Below are positions 7,286-14,558 of a DNA stretch of 16,905 bases, piece by piece. The notes under the pieces are model-generated. The model was not told the origin of the DNA, made no database searches, and was given only the letters and a program-made list of their open reading frames with translations. Made by a program: the position numbers and the translations under genes. Source of the stretch: GCA-001856825 sp049965815 (GTDB lineage Archaea; Thermoplasmatota; Thermoplasmata; Thermoplasmatales; GCA-001856825); NCBI GenBank assembly GCA_049965815.1, contig JBMFVV010000023.1, positions 1 to 16,905 of the forward strand, in the 5' to 3' direction. The stretch's first letter is position 1. Each line of letters opens with the position of its first letter.

Positions 7286-7822
7286 ATGGCTACTCTAACC
7301 AAATCCTTGGAGTACATGCTTAGCAATTTTGAAAATCTCAGGGAACTTGACGAAAAAACAATAAGCGACATTTCCAAGCAGATCCTCGATTCAAGGAATG
7401 TCTTTGTTTACGGTGTTGGAAGGTCTGGAATTGTTGGAAGGATGTTCGCCATGAGGCTTGTGCAGATGGGATTGCAGGCCTACTTCGTAGGAGAAACTAT
7501 TGCACCAGTGGTCACTGGAAATGACTCAGTTATCCTGATATCTGGTACAGGAGAAACTCAAGGGGCGCTCCTTGTTGCACAGATCTGCAGACGTGTAAAC
7601 GCGAAGATAATATCTATCACATCATCCACTGATAATTCCATCTACAGGGCGAGTGATCTCAAGATAGTTCTCAAGACGAATCCCTCTTCAGATCTTGCTC
7701 CTCTCGGAACGTTATTTGAAAGTTCAAGCCACGTTTTCCTTGACATGATGGTTGCGCTATTGATGAAAATGAAAGGGGAAAAAGAGGAAGATCTAAGAAA
7801 GAGACATGCGATTTGGCTATAG
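7286..7822 (+). CDS. hxlB: 6-phospho-3-hexuloisomerase (SIS domain)
   Basis: A single SIS (sugar isomerase) domain of 178 residues. Family-specific blocks are YGVGRSGIVGRMFAMRL (42-58), the phosphosugar-binding ISGTGETQG (85-93), APLGTLFE (138-145), and the C-terminal RKRHAIWL (171-178), whose Arg-His-Ala matches the PHI signature. PHI interconverts fructose 6-phosphate and arabino-3-hexulose 6-phosphate. In archaea this usually works in the reverse ribulose monophosphate route to supply ribulose 5-phosphate. The partner hexulose-phosphate synthase (hxlA), often adjacent or fused, is not in this window. The gene is 33 bp before tyrS and may be co-transcribed with it. Other SIS isomerases are possible but the C-terminal signature favours PHI. 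Confidence 0.9.
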   Translation: MATLTKSLEYMLSNFENLRELDEKTISDISKQILDSRNVFVYGVGRSGIVGRMFAMRLVQMGLQAYFVGETIAPVVTGNDSVILISGTGETQGALLVAQICRRVNAKIISITSSTDNSIYRASDLKIVLKTNPSSDLAPLGTLFESSSHVFLDMMVALLMKMKGEKEEDLRKRHAIWL

Positions 7823-7855
7823 CAACAATGAAATATCGCTACTATCTGCAGAATT

Positions 7856-8860
7856 ATGCTAAAAGACCTGCCCAGACTGGAATCTGTTGTTCAGGAAGTT
7901 ATTACCGTGGATGAACTTAGATCCCTCGATATTGCCAAGGGGTACTGTGGATTTGAGCCATCTGGACCTCTGCATATTGGGACAGGGTTGTACTGGACGA
8001 ATGTTTTTAACCTTGCAGCCGAGGCAGGAATCGATATGAGAATACTCCTGGCAGATTGGCACGCCGCAGTCAATGACAAGTTCGATGGAGACCTCGAAAA
8101 AATTAGGAGAAATGCAGAATACATGAAAGAGGGATTCATATCACTCGGTCTGAGCCCAAAGGTAAAGTTCGTATATGCTTCTGAACTGGTCGCCAGTCCG
8201 GATTACTGGTCTCTTCTGCTCAGAGTTGCAAAGGCGTTGACAATATCCAGGATAAAGAGGGCTCTTCCAATAATGGGAAGAAGCGAAGAGGACGCAGATA
8301 AGGACTCATCAAAGCTGATCTATCCCATGATGCAAGCTACGGATATCTTCTATATGGATCTGGACGTGGCTTTTGGAGGGATGGACCAACGACACGTTCA
8401 CATGCTTGCAAGGGACATCCATAAGAAGGTAGGGAAGAAGGGGTTCGTAGCCATTCATGGTCCGTTGATTTCGTCCCTCAAAGGTGGAAATAGAATGGAC
8501 CCACTGAACAAGATGAGTAAGAGCAGGGCGGACTCAGCCATTTTCATTCACGATTCTCCAGAGGATATCTCCAGGAAGATAAGGTCCGCATTCTGCCCTG
8601 AAAGGACAGTGGATGGAAACCCAGTACTACAGATATTCAGAAACGTCATATTCAATTTCTACAACAACGGTATTCAGATTGGGGATAAAGAGGAGTATGG
8701 CAGTTACAAGGATTTAGAGCACGACTTTGTGGAAGGGAAGATACACCCATCAGACTTGAAGGAATACCTATCATCAAAAATCATTCAAATCCTTGAGCCA
8801 TCAAAGAGGTATTTTCAGAGCGATCCCAGAAGGAGAGAATTAATGGAGGAATTTAAATGA
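7856..8860 (+). CDS. tyrS: Tyrosyl-tRNA synthetase (archaeal type)
   Basis: A class Ic synthetase that charges tRNA(Tyr). The ATP-binding HIGH-type motif is HIGT at 40-43, in YCGFEPSGPLHIGTG, and KMSKS is at 219-223. Tyrosine-pocket residues known from the Methanocaldococcus enzyme have equivalents: Tyr30, Tyr156, Gln160 and Asp163 in YPMMQATDIFY, and Gln178 in GGMDQRHVHML. These set it apart from the related TrpRS. The length of 334 residues matches archaeal TyrRS, which lacks the bacterial S4 domain. The start is ATG 7856, with no clear Shine-Dalgarno site. Its stop overlaps the dhs start by ATGA, so the two are translationally linked. dtdA, which removes D-Tyr and other D-residues from tRNA, lies two genes on. 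Confidence 0.96.
   Translation: MLKDLPRLESVVQEVITVDELRSLDIAKGYCGFEPSGPLHIGTGLYWTNVFNLAAEAGIDMRILLADWHAAVNDKFDGDLEKIRRNAEYMKEGFISLGLSPKVKFVYASELVASPDYWSLLLRVAKALTISRIKRALPIMGRSEEDADKDSSKLIYPMMQATDIFYMDLDVAFGGMDQRHVHMLARDIHKKVGKKGFVAIHGPLISSLKGGNRMDPLNKMSKSRADSAIFIHDSPEDISRKIRSAFCPERTVDGNPVLQIFRNVIFNFYNNGIQIGDKEEYGSYKDLEHDFVEGKIHPSDLKEYLSSKIIQILEPSKRYFQSDPRRRELMEEFK
8845..8849 (+). promoter_or_regulatory. Strong Shine-Dalgarno site for dhs
   Basis: GGAGG lies 7 nt before the ATG at 8857, inside the 3' end of tyrS. It fixes the dhs start and shows that this internal gene uses SD-led initiation while many first genes here look leaderless. Confidence 0.8.
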
Positions 8861-9768
8861 AACCAGTTGAGGACTTAAGAATAAAAAAAGGAATGAAAGT
8901 ATCTGAACTAGTTGAGATGTTCAAGAACTCAGGCGGCTTCACAGCCCCAAAACTTGGAGTTGCGGTAGAATTGATAAAGGAAATGAGGAAGAAGAAGGTT
9001 GAGACATTCCTCAGCTTCACTGCGGATATAGTGTCAACAGGAACTAGAGGTGCTATAGTGGAGTTGATAAATTCTGGCGTGGTCAATCACATTATAACTA
9101 CGGCAGGAACAGTGGACCATGATCTGGCTAGAAGCTACAAGAACTATTACCGTGGTGACTTCATGTTAAACGATGGTCAGCTGCTAAAGGAAAAGAAGTA
9201 CAGGCTCGGAAACGTAGTGATTCCCCAGGACCATTATGGCAAGATAGTTGAAGAGAAGATGCAGCCTTTCCTTGAAGAAGAGTATCAGAAGAAGAAGAGA
9301 TGGGCAATAAGTGACCTCATCCACGACCTCGGAAAGGAGATGAACAGTAATTCCATACTTAATTCCGCATACGAGAATGGGGTGGACGTTTACATCCCGG
9401 GATACACAGATGGATCTTTCGGGTCGCAGTTGTGGTCGTTCTGGGAAATGAACAGAGATTTCACTATAGATTCACTTGAAGACGAGCACAGGTTGAGTGA
9501 AATAATGTTCAACTCATCAAAGGGAAAGATGGGTGCCATCATAGTAGGAGGCGGAATATCCAAACATCACGTCATATGGTGGAATCAGTTTAGGGGCGGG
9601 CTAGATTATGCGATATACATAACAACAGCTCAGGAGTTTGATGGAAGTCTTTCAGGAGCTCAGCCACGAGAAGCAGTATCGTGGGGAAAAATCAAACCGA
9701 GGGCAAAGCAGGTCCTAATTGAGGGAGAAGCTACAGTGATACTTCCATTAATAGTTGCTTCCCTATGA
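8857..9768 (+). CDS. dys: Deoxyhypusine synthase
   Basis: This NAD-dependent enzyme transfers the aminobutyl group of spermidine to one lysine of initiation factor aIF5A, the first step of hypusine formation. The 303-residue protein carries the family blocks SFTADIVSTGTRG (53-65), TTAGTVDHDLARS (81-93), PGYTDGSFGSQ (181-191) and the active-site GGGISKHHVIWWN (231-243). Lys236 in the last block is equivalent to the catalytic lysine that forms the enzyme-imine intermediate. QEFDGSLSGAQPREAVSWGK near 267-286 is the usual C-terminal NAD/spermidine region. Initiation is by ATG 8857 with GGAGG 7 nt upstream, overlapping the tyrS stop. It ends 3 nt from the convergent dtdA stop. Confidence 0.97.
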   Translation: MKPVEDLRIKKGMKVSELVEMFKNSGGFTAPKLGVAVELIKEMRKKKVETFLSFTADIVSTGTRGAIVELINSGVVNHIITTAGTVDHDLARSYKNYYRGDFMLNDGQLLKEKKYRLGNVVIPQDHYGKIVEEKMQPFLEEEYQKKKRWAISDLIHDLGKEMNSNSILNSAYENGVDVYIPGYTDGSFGSQLWSFWEMNRDFTIDSLEDEHRLSEIMFNSSKGKMGAIIVGGGISKHHVIWWNQFRGGLDYAIYITTAQEFDGSLSGAQPREAVSWGKIKPRAKQVLIEGEATVILPLIVASL

Positions 9769-9771
9769 ATT

Positions 9772-10512
9772 CTAAACAAATCTATAGTTGAGCGAAATTG
9801 AATCAAGCATCTTCTTAAGGGAATTCTTCTGAAGTGAATCGAAAGACTTATTCTCTATGAGGAACCCTTGAGCTCCTAAAGTTTTCTGATACATTTCCAT
9901 CAAGGATTCTGGAGTAAGTTCAGCAAATCGATACTTGGAGGCTATATGTCCAACTGCAATTCCCTCATTAAGTGCTATCTTGGTGAATTTACTCGAGTAG
10001 TGTAATCCTCCAATCCCGCAGTATACTTCAGCATCTTCATCGAACGATTCATATATGGACCTTGCAATAAGATACCCCACTTCCTTATCGCCATACTCAA
10101 TATCGCTTGACCCGATTTCAACAAAAACAAGAGGATTCTCTGAAAAAGGACCGTGGTGTGTAGCCTCATAAGTAACTTGAAAATCTAGATCTTTCGCATA
10201 CTTGTTTATGTTCAATAGGACTCCTCTCGCATATTTAGCGTCATATGGCGCCATTTTATTCTTCTCACCACCTAGGTCGTTGGTGTTGAAATTTCCTGCA
10301 GCGTGAACTGTGAGGCTTCTGATGTTCTTCAAACTCTTGTGCTGGCTCGGTATTATTATTAGTTCGCCCTTTGAGGCATTCACGTCTTTTTCAGGATAAT
10401 TGTGGTATACAGGATGATCTTCTAGGGCCACTACATCAACTGAAAAATTCTTCTCTAGGAAGTAACTAATATTCCTACCAGCAATATCATCGCTGCCATA
10501 AACTACTTTCAT
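9772..10512 (-). CDS. dtdA: D-aminoacyl-tRNA deacylase (DTD2/DtdA type)
   Basis: A zinc-dependent esterase that frees tRNAs mischarged with D-amino acids, found in archaea and plants. At 246 residues it is slightly shorter than some homologues. Diagnostic segments are IIPSQHKS (53-60), LTVHAAGNF (67-75), YEATHHGPF (115-123) with the paired histidines, GYLIARSIYE (146-155) and GIGGLHYSSKF (166-176); the histidine- and glutamate-rich positions are the expected metal and catalytic sites. The ATG at 10510-10512 is preceded by an AT-rich TATA candidate about 23 nt upstream, suggesting a leaderless monocistronic message. It is convergent with dhs (3-nt gap) and divergent from the phosphoribosyltransferase. 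The neighbourhood with tyrS is functionally apt because D-Tyr-tRNA is a classic substrate. Confidence 0.95.
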   Translation of the reverse strand: MKVVYGSDDIAGRNISYFLEKNFSVDVVALEDHPVYHNYPEKDVNASKGELIIIPSQHKSLKNIRSLTVHAAGNFNTNDLGGEKNKMAPYDAKYARGVLLNINKYAKDLDFQVTYEATHHGPFSENPLVFVEIGSSDIEYGDKEVGYLIARSIYESFDEDAEVYCGIGGLHYSSKFTKIALNEGIAVGHIASKYRFAELTPESLMEMYQKTLGAQGFLIENKSFDSLQKNSLKKMLDSISLNYRFV

Positions 10513-10528
10513 CGGACTTAATTGAAGG

Positions 10529-10540
10529 ATAAAATTAAAC
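10529..10540 (-). promoter_or_regulatory. TATA-like box for dtdA
   Basis: On the minus strand this reads GTTTAATTTTAT and is centred about 23 nt before the dtdA ATG, consistent with a leaderless transcript. Confidence 0.5.
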
Positions 10541-10582
10541 TCTTTTCCCAGATTGATTCAGCAAATATGGGCTCTGCAAGAA

Positions 10583-10590
10583 CTTAAATA
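10583..10590 (+). promoter_or_regulatory. TATA-like box for the phosphoribosyltransferase gene
   Basis: CTTAAATA is centred about 21 nt before ATG 10608 and 30 nt before ATG 10617. It supports a leaderless start at one of these two codons, without deciding between them. Confidence 0.45.
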
Positions 10591-10607
10591 AAGAAAAGCA
10601 CTACAAA

Positions 10608-11267
10608 ATGATAATAATGGGCTTCCAAAAGGTCCCTTCAAGAGTTGTAAGCTGGGAAGAGATTGAAAGATGGGCAGAAATAATCGTTGAAAAAATCGGT
10701 GATTTCAAGTTTGATTGTGTGATATCAGTTATTAGAGGGGGCTTGGTCCCTGCGAGGATAGTTGCAGACTATCTGAGCATAAAGGATATCTTCACACTAA
10801 AAACAGAGCACTGGGGCATTACTGCCACACCTGACGGAAAGGCAGCAGTTACATATCCTATCGTGAAAGACCTGAATGGAAGGTCTGTTCTTGTGGTAGA
10901 CGATATAACAGATACAGGACAGTCACTGAAACTAGCCATAGAAGCTACTAAACAGAAGAATCCAAGTGTGGTAAGGAGTGCAACATTTCTTCACATAAAG
11001 AGGTCTGAGATTGCTCCAGATTATTATGCAGAAGAGGTGACTGCAGAGAACTGGAAATGGTTCATTTTCCCGTGGAATAGAAGGGAGGATATCCGGAACC
11101 TGATCCTTAATTGCACCGAAGGGTCTGCGTCAAAGAACGAAGTAATGGATTGCCTTGAAAAGAAAAATGATCTGTTTATATCCAGACGAGAGTTTGATGA
11201 GACTGTTTCTTGGCTAGAACTTCATGGCAGACTCAAGATCAACAAAGGCAAGATTTCCAAGATCTAG
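10608..11267 (+). CDS. Purine phosphoribosyltransferase (COG2236-like) with C-terminal extension
   Basis: A type I phosphoribosyltransferase that uses PRPP and, by family resemblance (xanthine/hypoxanthine/guanine PRT-like, COG2236), a 6-oxopurine for salvage. The PRPP loop is VLVVDDITDTGQSL at 94-107, with the paired aspartates and the TGQS turn. VISVIRGGLVPARIVAD (38-54) is the conserved first substrate loop, and WFIFPWNRRED (C-terminal of the core) is typical of this subgroup. After the core, residues about 163-219 form a predominantly helical extension ending in a basic ELHGRLKINKGKISKI; this resembles a small winged-helix. The start is ATG 10608 or 10617. Its TAG stop shares the palindrome CTAG with the convergent arcC stop. 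The exact base is not determinable here. Confidence 0.87.
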   Translation: MIIMGFQKVPSRVVSWEEIERWAEIIVEKIGDFKFDCVISVIRGGLVPARIVADYLSIKDIFTLKTEHWGITATPDGKAAVTYPIVKDLNGRSVLVVDDITDTGQSLKLAIEATKQKNPSVVRSATFLHIKRSEIAPDYYAEEVTAENWKWFIFPWNRREDIRNLILNCTEGSASKNEVMDCLEKKNDLFISRREFDETVSWLELHGRLKINKGKISKI

Positions 11268-12193
11268 GGAGTAATAATAGTTCCAGCTGTTCCTTTTAGG
11301 GCAAGCGCCATATTTTCTGCGTTGGTGATTATAGCCTTCCTTCCAGTTTTTTCAACAAAATTAATGGCCGCGTCCACTTTTGGTAACATACTACCGGATG
11401 CGAAATGGCCTTCCGTCCTCAATTTCTTGATTTCTTCAGTTCCAATTATTCCCAGTTTCTGCTTATTTGGTTTATTGAAATTAATGTACGCGGCATCTAC
11501 CGCAGTGAGAATTATGAATAAGTCAGCATTCAATTTCACAGCTATTAGTGATGACGCCAGGTCTTTGTCAATAACCGCCTCAACTCCAGTATAACCCCCA
11601 TCCGACTTAATGACTGGTATTCCTCCACCTCCAACGGCGATTGGCACAAACTTCTCGTTCATCAGGTATTTTATCTGGTCAAACTCCACAATATCTACAG
11701 GGATGGGTGAAGGGACAACCCTCCTATATCCGCGTCCAGCATCCTCCTTCATCACGAAACCGTTATTAGACCCGAGAACTCTAGCCTCATCTCGCGTATA
11801 GTATTTTCCTACGGGCTTAGTTGGATTTTTGAAAGCAGGATCGTCCTTCTCAACTACCGTTCTCGTGATGAGTGTGACAATCTTCTTATTGACTCCCATC
11901 TCATTAAAGACCTTCTGGAAAGATGTCTGAAGGAAATATCCAATGTTCCCCTGGGACATTGCACCGCAGACGTCGAGTGGCATTGCAGGGCTTACCGAGC
12001 TTGCGAACTCGTTTTGGAGAAGGATGGCTCCAACTTGAGGGCCGTTGCCGTGTGTCAAAACCACTTCGTTTTCCCTGAAGAACTCAAATGTTTTCCTTGC
12101 TGTTAGTTCTGCCCTATAAATCTGTTCATCAGCAGTTCCTCTGTCATATTTTTCCAATAATGCGTTACCGCCGACAGCTAACGTTGCTTTCAT
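11264..12193 (-). CDS. arcC: Carbamate kinase
   Basis: The enzyme interconverts carbamoyl phosphate plus ADP with carbamate plus ATP. The 309-residue amino-acid-kinase fold shows AVGGNALL (6-13), the nucleotide/substrate loop THGNGPQVG (47-55), LDVCGAMSQGNIGY (73-86), AVGGGGIPV (186-194), EAVIDKDLASS (205-215), the ADP-site LTAVDAAYIN (229-238) and FASGSMLPKV (264-273). All are characteristic of ArcC and CpkA-like enzymes rather than acetylglutamate kinase. The start is the ATG at 12191-12193 with a GGTGA 5 nt upstream, a good Shine-Dalgarno site. No arginine deiminase or ornithine carbamoyltransferase gene is adjacent, so its pathway direction is open. Confidence 0.96.
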   Translation of the reverse strand: MKATLAVGGNALLEKYDRGTADEQIYRAELTARKTFEFFRENEVVLTHGNGPQVGAILLQNEFASSVSPAMPLDVCGAMSQGNIGYFLQTSFQKVFNEMGVNKKIVTLITRTVVEKDDPAFKNPTKPVGKYYTRDEARVLGSNNGFVMKEDAGRGYRRVVPSPIPVDIVEFDQIKYLMNEKFVPIAVGGGGIPVIKSDGGYTGVEAVIDKDLASSLIAVKLNADLFIILTAVDAAYINFNKPNKQKLGIIGTEEIKKLRTEGHFASGSMLPKVDAAINFVEKTGRKAIITNAENMALALKGTAGTIITP

Positions 12194-12394
12194 CGATTCA
12201 CCAAGAGAAGACTTAAGTCATTACGCCCTTATGAAAATTACCTATATTGCTTGGATAAGACGAAGTTTCAACGGTAAAACAAGATTCTAGTTGTATTTCT
12301 AAACGGAGGGTACTAGACAGGAGCAAAACGAAATGACATGAAGGCTCTGTGCCAGGTGCTTGGTTGGGATATGGAATGAAATCCATTTATATTC
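12194..12394. other. 201-bp gap between ogg and arcC (both minus strand)
   Basis: This stretch must contain the end of the ogg transcript and the arcC promoter. A short inverted repeat, ATGGA (12371-12375) with TCCAT (12382-12386), lies just after the ogg stop, followed on the minus strand by no clear T-tract. Open frames of 13 to 20 codons exist on the plus strand (for example 12231-12290) but none is supported by start signals or composition. I see no RNA gene. Confidence 0.35.
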
Positions 12395-13021
12395 TTATTT
12401 TAGAATCTTTCCTGTCATGAGATACCAGACAACTAGGTCCATGATTCCTGGTTCTAGACGGTACCGTGCTGATATATCTAGAAATAGCTTCTCCTCCATT
12501 TCGTATTCCTTGCTGTTTTTGACCTTTACCTCTCTCCCATAGTAATTTGACAGAAATCTCTGGATATGCTTGTCCAGAATCGGGTATTGAAAGTAACCGG
12601 TATTCCTTAAAAAGTGGGAAGCCTCCTTCATACCAATTCCAATGTAATTCTCTACGAGCAAACTCCTCCTGTTACGTGATCTCAGTATCTCCGGCAGTAG
12701 ATTTCTTTTCTGATAATTTTCTGCTATGAATCGTGATCTCGCGTTCGGGAACCTGTAGTGGCATCTGATGAGACTGTCTTTAATACTCTCTTCGTCGTAC
12801 TTATTAATCCTGTCCAGATACTCCTGACATCTAAGCCCCATTTCCGCCGAAGTATTGGCCGTGAGTGTACAAAAGACTAGTTCCGAAAATTTATCCTCAA
12901 GGCTGGCCCTCTTCATGGCTGAAAATTCTTCTTTCCTCTCCAAAATTATTCCGAAGACGTATGTATCAGAGATTATGGATTTTATTTCCCTGTCCAGAGA
13001 TTCCAGCATTGAAATTGCCAT
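12395..13021 (-). CDS. ogg: 8-oxoguanine DNA glycosylase/AP lyase (archaeal Ogg2 type)
   Basis: A helix-hairpin-helix base-excision repair enzyme that removes 8-oxoguanine and nicks the abasic site. FCTLTANTSAEMG (50-62), RFPNARSRFI (90-99) and the HhH block GIGMKEASHFLRN (128-140) define the Ogg2 family. Lys132 is the expected Schiff-base nucleophile and Asp150 in ILDKHIQR the catalytic aspartate. The protein ends exactly in TGKILK, and a C-terminal lysine of this kind is used for base recognition in the Methanocaldococcus enzyme. The length of 208 is standard. The start is the ATG at 13019-13021 (MAISM); the fifth codon is also ATG. It is divergent from the winged-helix gene across a 152-bp AT-rich gap. 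Confidence 0.95.
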   Translation of the reverse strand: MAISMLESLDREIKSIISDTYVFGIILERKEEFSAMKRASLEDKFSELVFCTLTANTSAEMGLRCQEYLDRINKYDEESIKDSLIRCHYRFPNARSRFIAENYQKRNLLPEILRSRNRRSLLVENYIGIGMKEASHFLRNTGYFQYPILDKHIQRFLSNYYGREVKVKNSKEYEMEEKLFLDISARYRLEPGIMDLVVWYLMTGKILK

Positions 13022-13130
13022 GTTTTCTACAATCTATATTTTACGTCATTCTACCTTTCCAAACTGGTTGAATATTACTTTCTGCCGTTATGGTTGTGAA
13101 AATAAGAAACAGTATGCGTTTTACACAAAT

Positions 13131-13167
13131 TATATTTATATTTAATAGTTATACATTACACCGGTGA
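13131..13167 (+). promoter_or_regulatory. Promoter and Shine-Dalgarno site of the winged-helix/pelota operon
   Basis: A long TATA-like tract (TATATTTATATTTAAT, 13131-13146) is followed by GGTGA at 13163-13167, 6 nt before the ATG at 13174. A transcript starting about 25 nt after the TATA would have a short leader carrying the Shine-Dalgarno site, unlike the leaderless genes elsewhere in the window. This is the only clear promoter before the five overlapping genes. Confidence 0.55.
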
Positions 13168-13173
13168 ATATTA

Positions 13174-13389
13174 ATGGGCGATCTCACACCACCCGCTCAG
13201 AAAGTTTATGATTCCCTAAAACGACTAGGTTCTACTTCAGAAGACAAACTGAAGACAGCTGACGATATAATGAAGGCCAGTTCAATGGGCAAGGGACTGG
13301 TCACAAATGCACTCCAAGAGCTCCAGAACAAAGGTTATGTAAAGAGAGTAGTAAGGCAGAAGAGTGCGGGGTATTTTGTAGTCAAATGA
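13174..13389 (+). CDS. Small winged-helix DNA-binding-like protein
   Basis: A 71-residue basic protein with a winged-helix layout. A first helix PPAQKVYDSLKRL (6-18) is followed by a second helix region KTADDIMKAS (27-36). A recognition helix GKGLVTNALQELQNKGYV (39-56) leads to a beta wing VKRVVRQKSAGYFVV (56-70). The order of helices, the Leu-x-x-Lys-Gly-Tyr-Val turn and the wing are typical of archaeal one-domain regulators. It overlaps the DUF373 gene start by ATGA, so the two are translationally coupled. A role as local regulator is inference; an RNA- or ribosome-associated winged helix is equally open. Confidence 0.8.
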   Translation: MGDLTPPAQKVYDSLKRLGSTSEDKLKTADDIMKASSMGKGLVTNALQELQNKGYVKRVVRQKSAGYFVVK

Positions 13390-14558
13390 GCAAAACTCTA
13401 GTCCTTTGCGTAGACAGAGATAATGATTTTGGTGAAAAAGCTGGGGTCAAATCTCCGATAATCGGAAGAGAGGAGAATCTCAAGGCAGCAAATTCATTAT
13501 TGCTAAGTGATGCAGAGGATTCTGATGCCAACGCCCTCTTCTCGGCTATATCTACGTTTGATTCTCTCGTAAAGTCAGGCGAAGAAATAGAAATTGCAAC
13601 GATTTGCGGAAACAAGAACATCGGGACTGTCTCTGATGAAATCCTCGGCAGACAAATAGACGAAGTAGTGTCAAGGGTGAGACCAGCTGATGTGATTGTA
13701 GTTTCTGACGGTGCAGAGGACGAGTTCATTCTTCCACTGATACAGAGCAGGATCAAAGTACGTGCAATCAAGAGGGTTACAGTCAGGCAGGCACCACGTA
13801 TAGAGTCAATGTATTACATTGTTGTGAAGGCACTTAAGGAGGAGAAATTCCTAAAGAAGGTGCTTGTACCAATTGGTGTAGCGTTTCTTGTGCTTGGAAT
13901 AACGATATTGTTCGTGCTTGTCCTCAGGATATACCTCTACGGACTTGGAAGCCTCGACCCTTCAACTACCGGATTCATGACGGTAATGTCAGCAATTGGA
14001 ATTTATTTTCTTGAAAAGGCGTATTCTGTAGGTAAGAGGATCTCAGATAGCTTTTCAAAGCTTGCGGAGGAGTTCGTTAATACACGGATCACTGTATTCT
14101 CCCTATTGATAGCAATTGCCACACTCGCTTACGGAATATACGTAGGTCTGGAAGCAGCCTTCCATACCAACGACTTCGTCTTAGCTATGATTTACCTGAT
14201 ATACAGGCTAGTTCCCTTCTCAATAGCTGCCATACTTGTATTCGACACCGGTCGTATAGTTGAAGGTTTCATGATCTTCGAGAAAGGCAAGAGGGGGGCA
14301 ATGGTAAAATCTTACCTGCTCTCTGCATCTTTCTACATATGCTTCATTGCGACCGTACTTGGTTTGCTAACATTTGTGAACCTTTCCTATCAGGTAGGGA
14401 TAGCCAAAACGTACTATTTAGCACTGGCCATTGTACTGACCTCTCTAGGAGTCTCTCTAGGTGTCATCATTTCTATCTTCAGAAGGAAATATGGAAAAGA
14501 ATCTCAAGAACCAAAATCAGAGCTTGACGCTCCACAGAAGGATAGTCGCATCGTTTAG
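13386..14558 (+). CDS. DUF373 family membrane protein (COG2237-like), function unknown
   Basis: The 390-residue protein has a soluble N-terminal domain (1 to about 155) and about six membrane segments (about 160-186, 193-213, 234-257, 264-288, 306-332, 341-365), then a charged tail. The N-terminus LCVDRDNDFGEKAGVKSPIIGREEN contains the family's hallmark D-R-D-x-D and G-R-E-E-N elements, followed by DAEDSDANALF (42-52). VIVVSDGAEDEF (103-114) is a second acidic conserved block. The acidic pattern recalls a metal- or nucleotide-binding site, but no activity is established. ATG 13386 overlaps the winged-helix stop, and its 3' end overlaps mptE by about 68 bp. It may link a membrane signal to the regulator; that is inference. 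Confidence 0.85.
   Translation: MSKTLVLCVDRDNDFGEKAGVKSPIIGREENLKAANSLLLSDAEDSDANALFSAISTFDSLVKSGEEIEIATICGNKNIGTVSDEILGRQIDEVVSRVRPADVIVVSDGAEDEFILPLIQSRIKVRAIKRVTVRQAPRIESMYYIVVKALKEEKFLKKVLVPIGVAFLVLGITILFVLVLRIYLYGLGSLDPSTTGFMTVMSAIGIYFLEKAYSVGKRISDSFSKLAEEFVNTRITVFSLLIAIATLAYGIYVGLEAAFHTNDFVLAMIYLIYRLVPFSIAAILVFDTGRIVEGFMIFEKGKRGAMVKSYLLSASFYICFIATVLGLLTFVNLSYQVGIAKTYYLALAIVLTSLGVSLGVIISIFRRKYGKESQEPKSELDAPQKDSRIV

Noticed and set aside
7856..8860. Tryptophanyl-tRNA synthetase as an alternative for the synthetase gene
   Set aside because: Tyrosine-pocket residues (Tyr30, Tyr156, Gln160, Asp163, Gln178) fit TyrRS, and the motif spacing matches archaeal TyrRS.
12231..12290. 19-codon open frame in the ogg-arcC gap
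   Set aside because: No Shine-Dalgarno site or clear promoter, and chance frames of this length are common.
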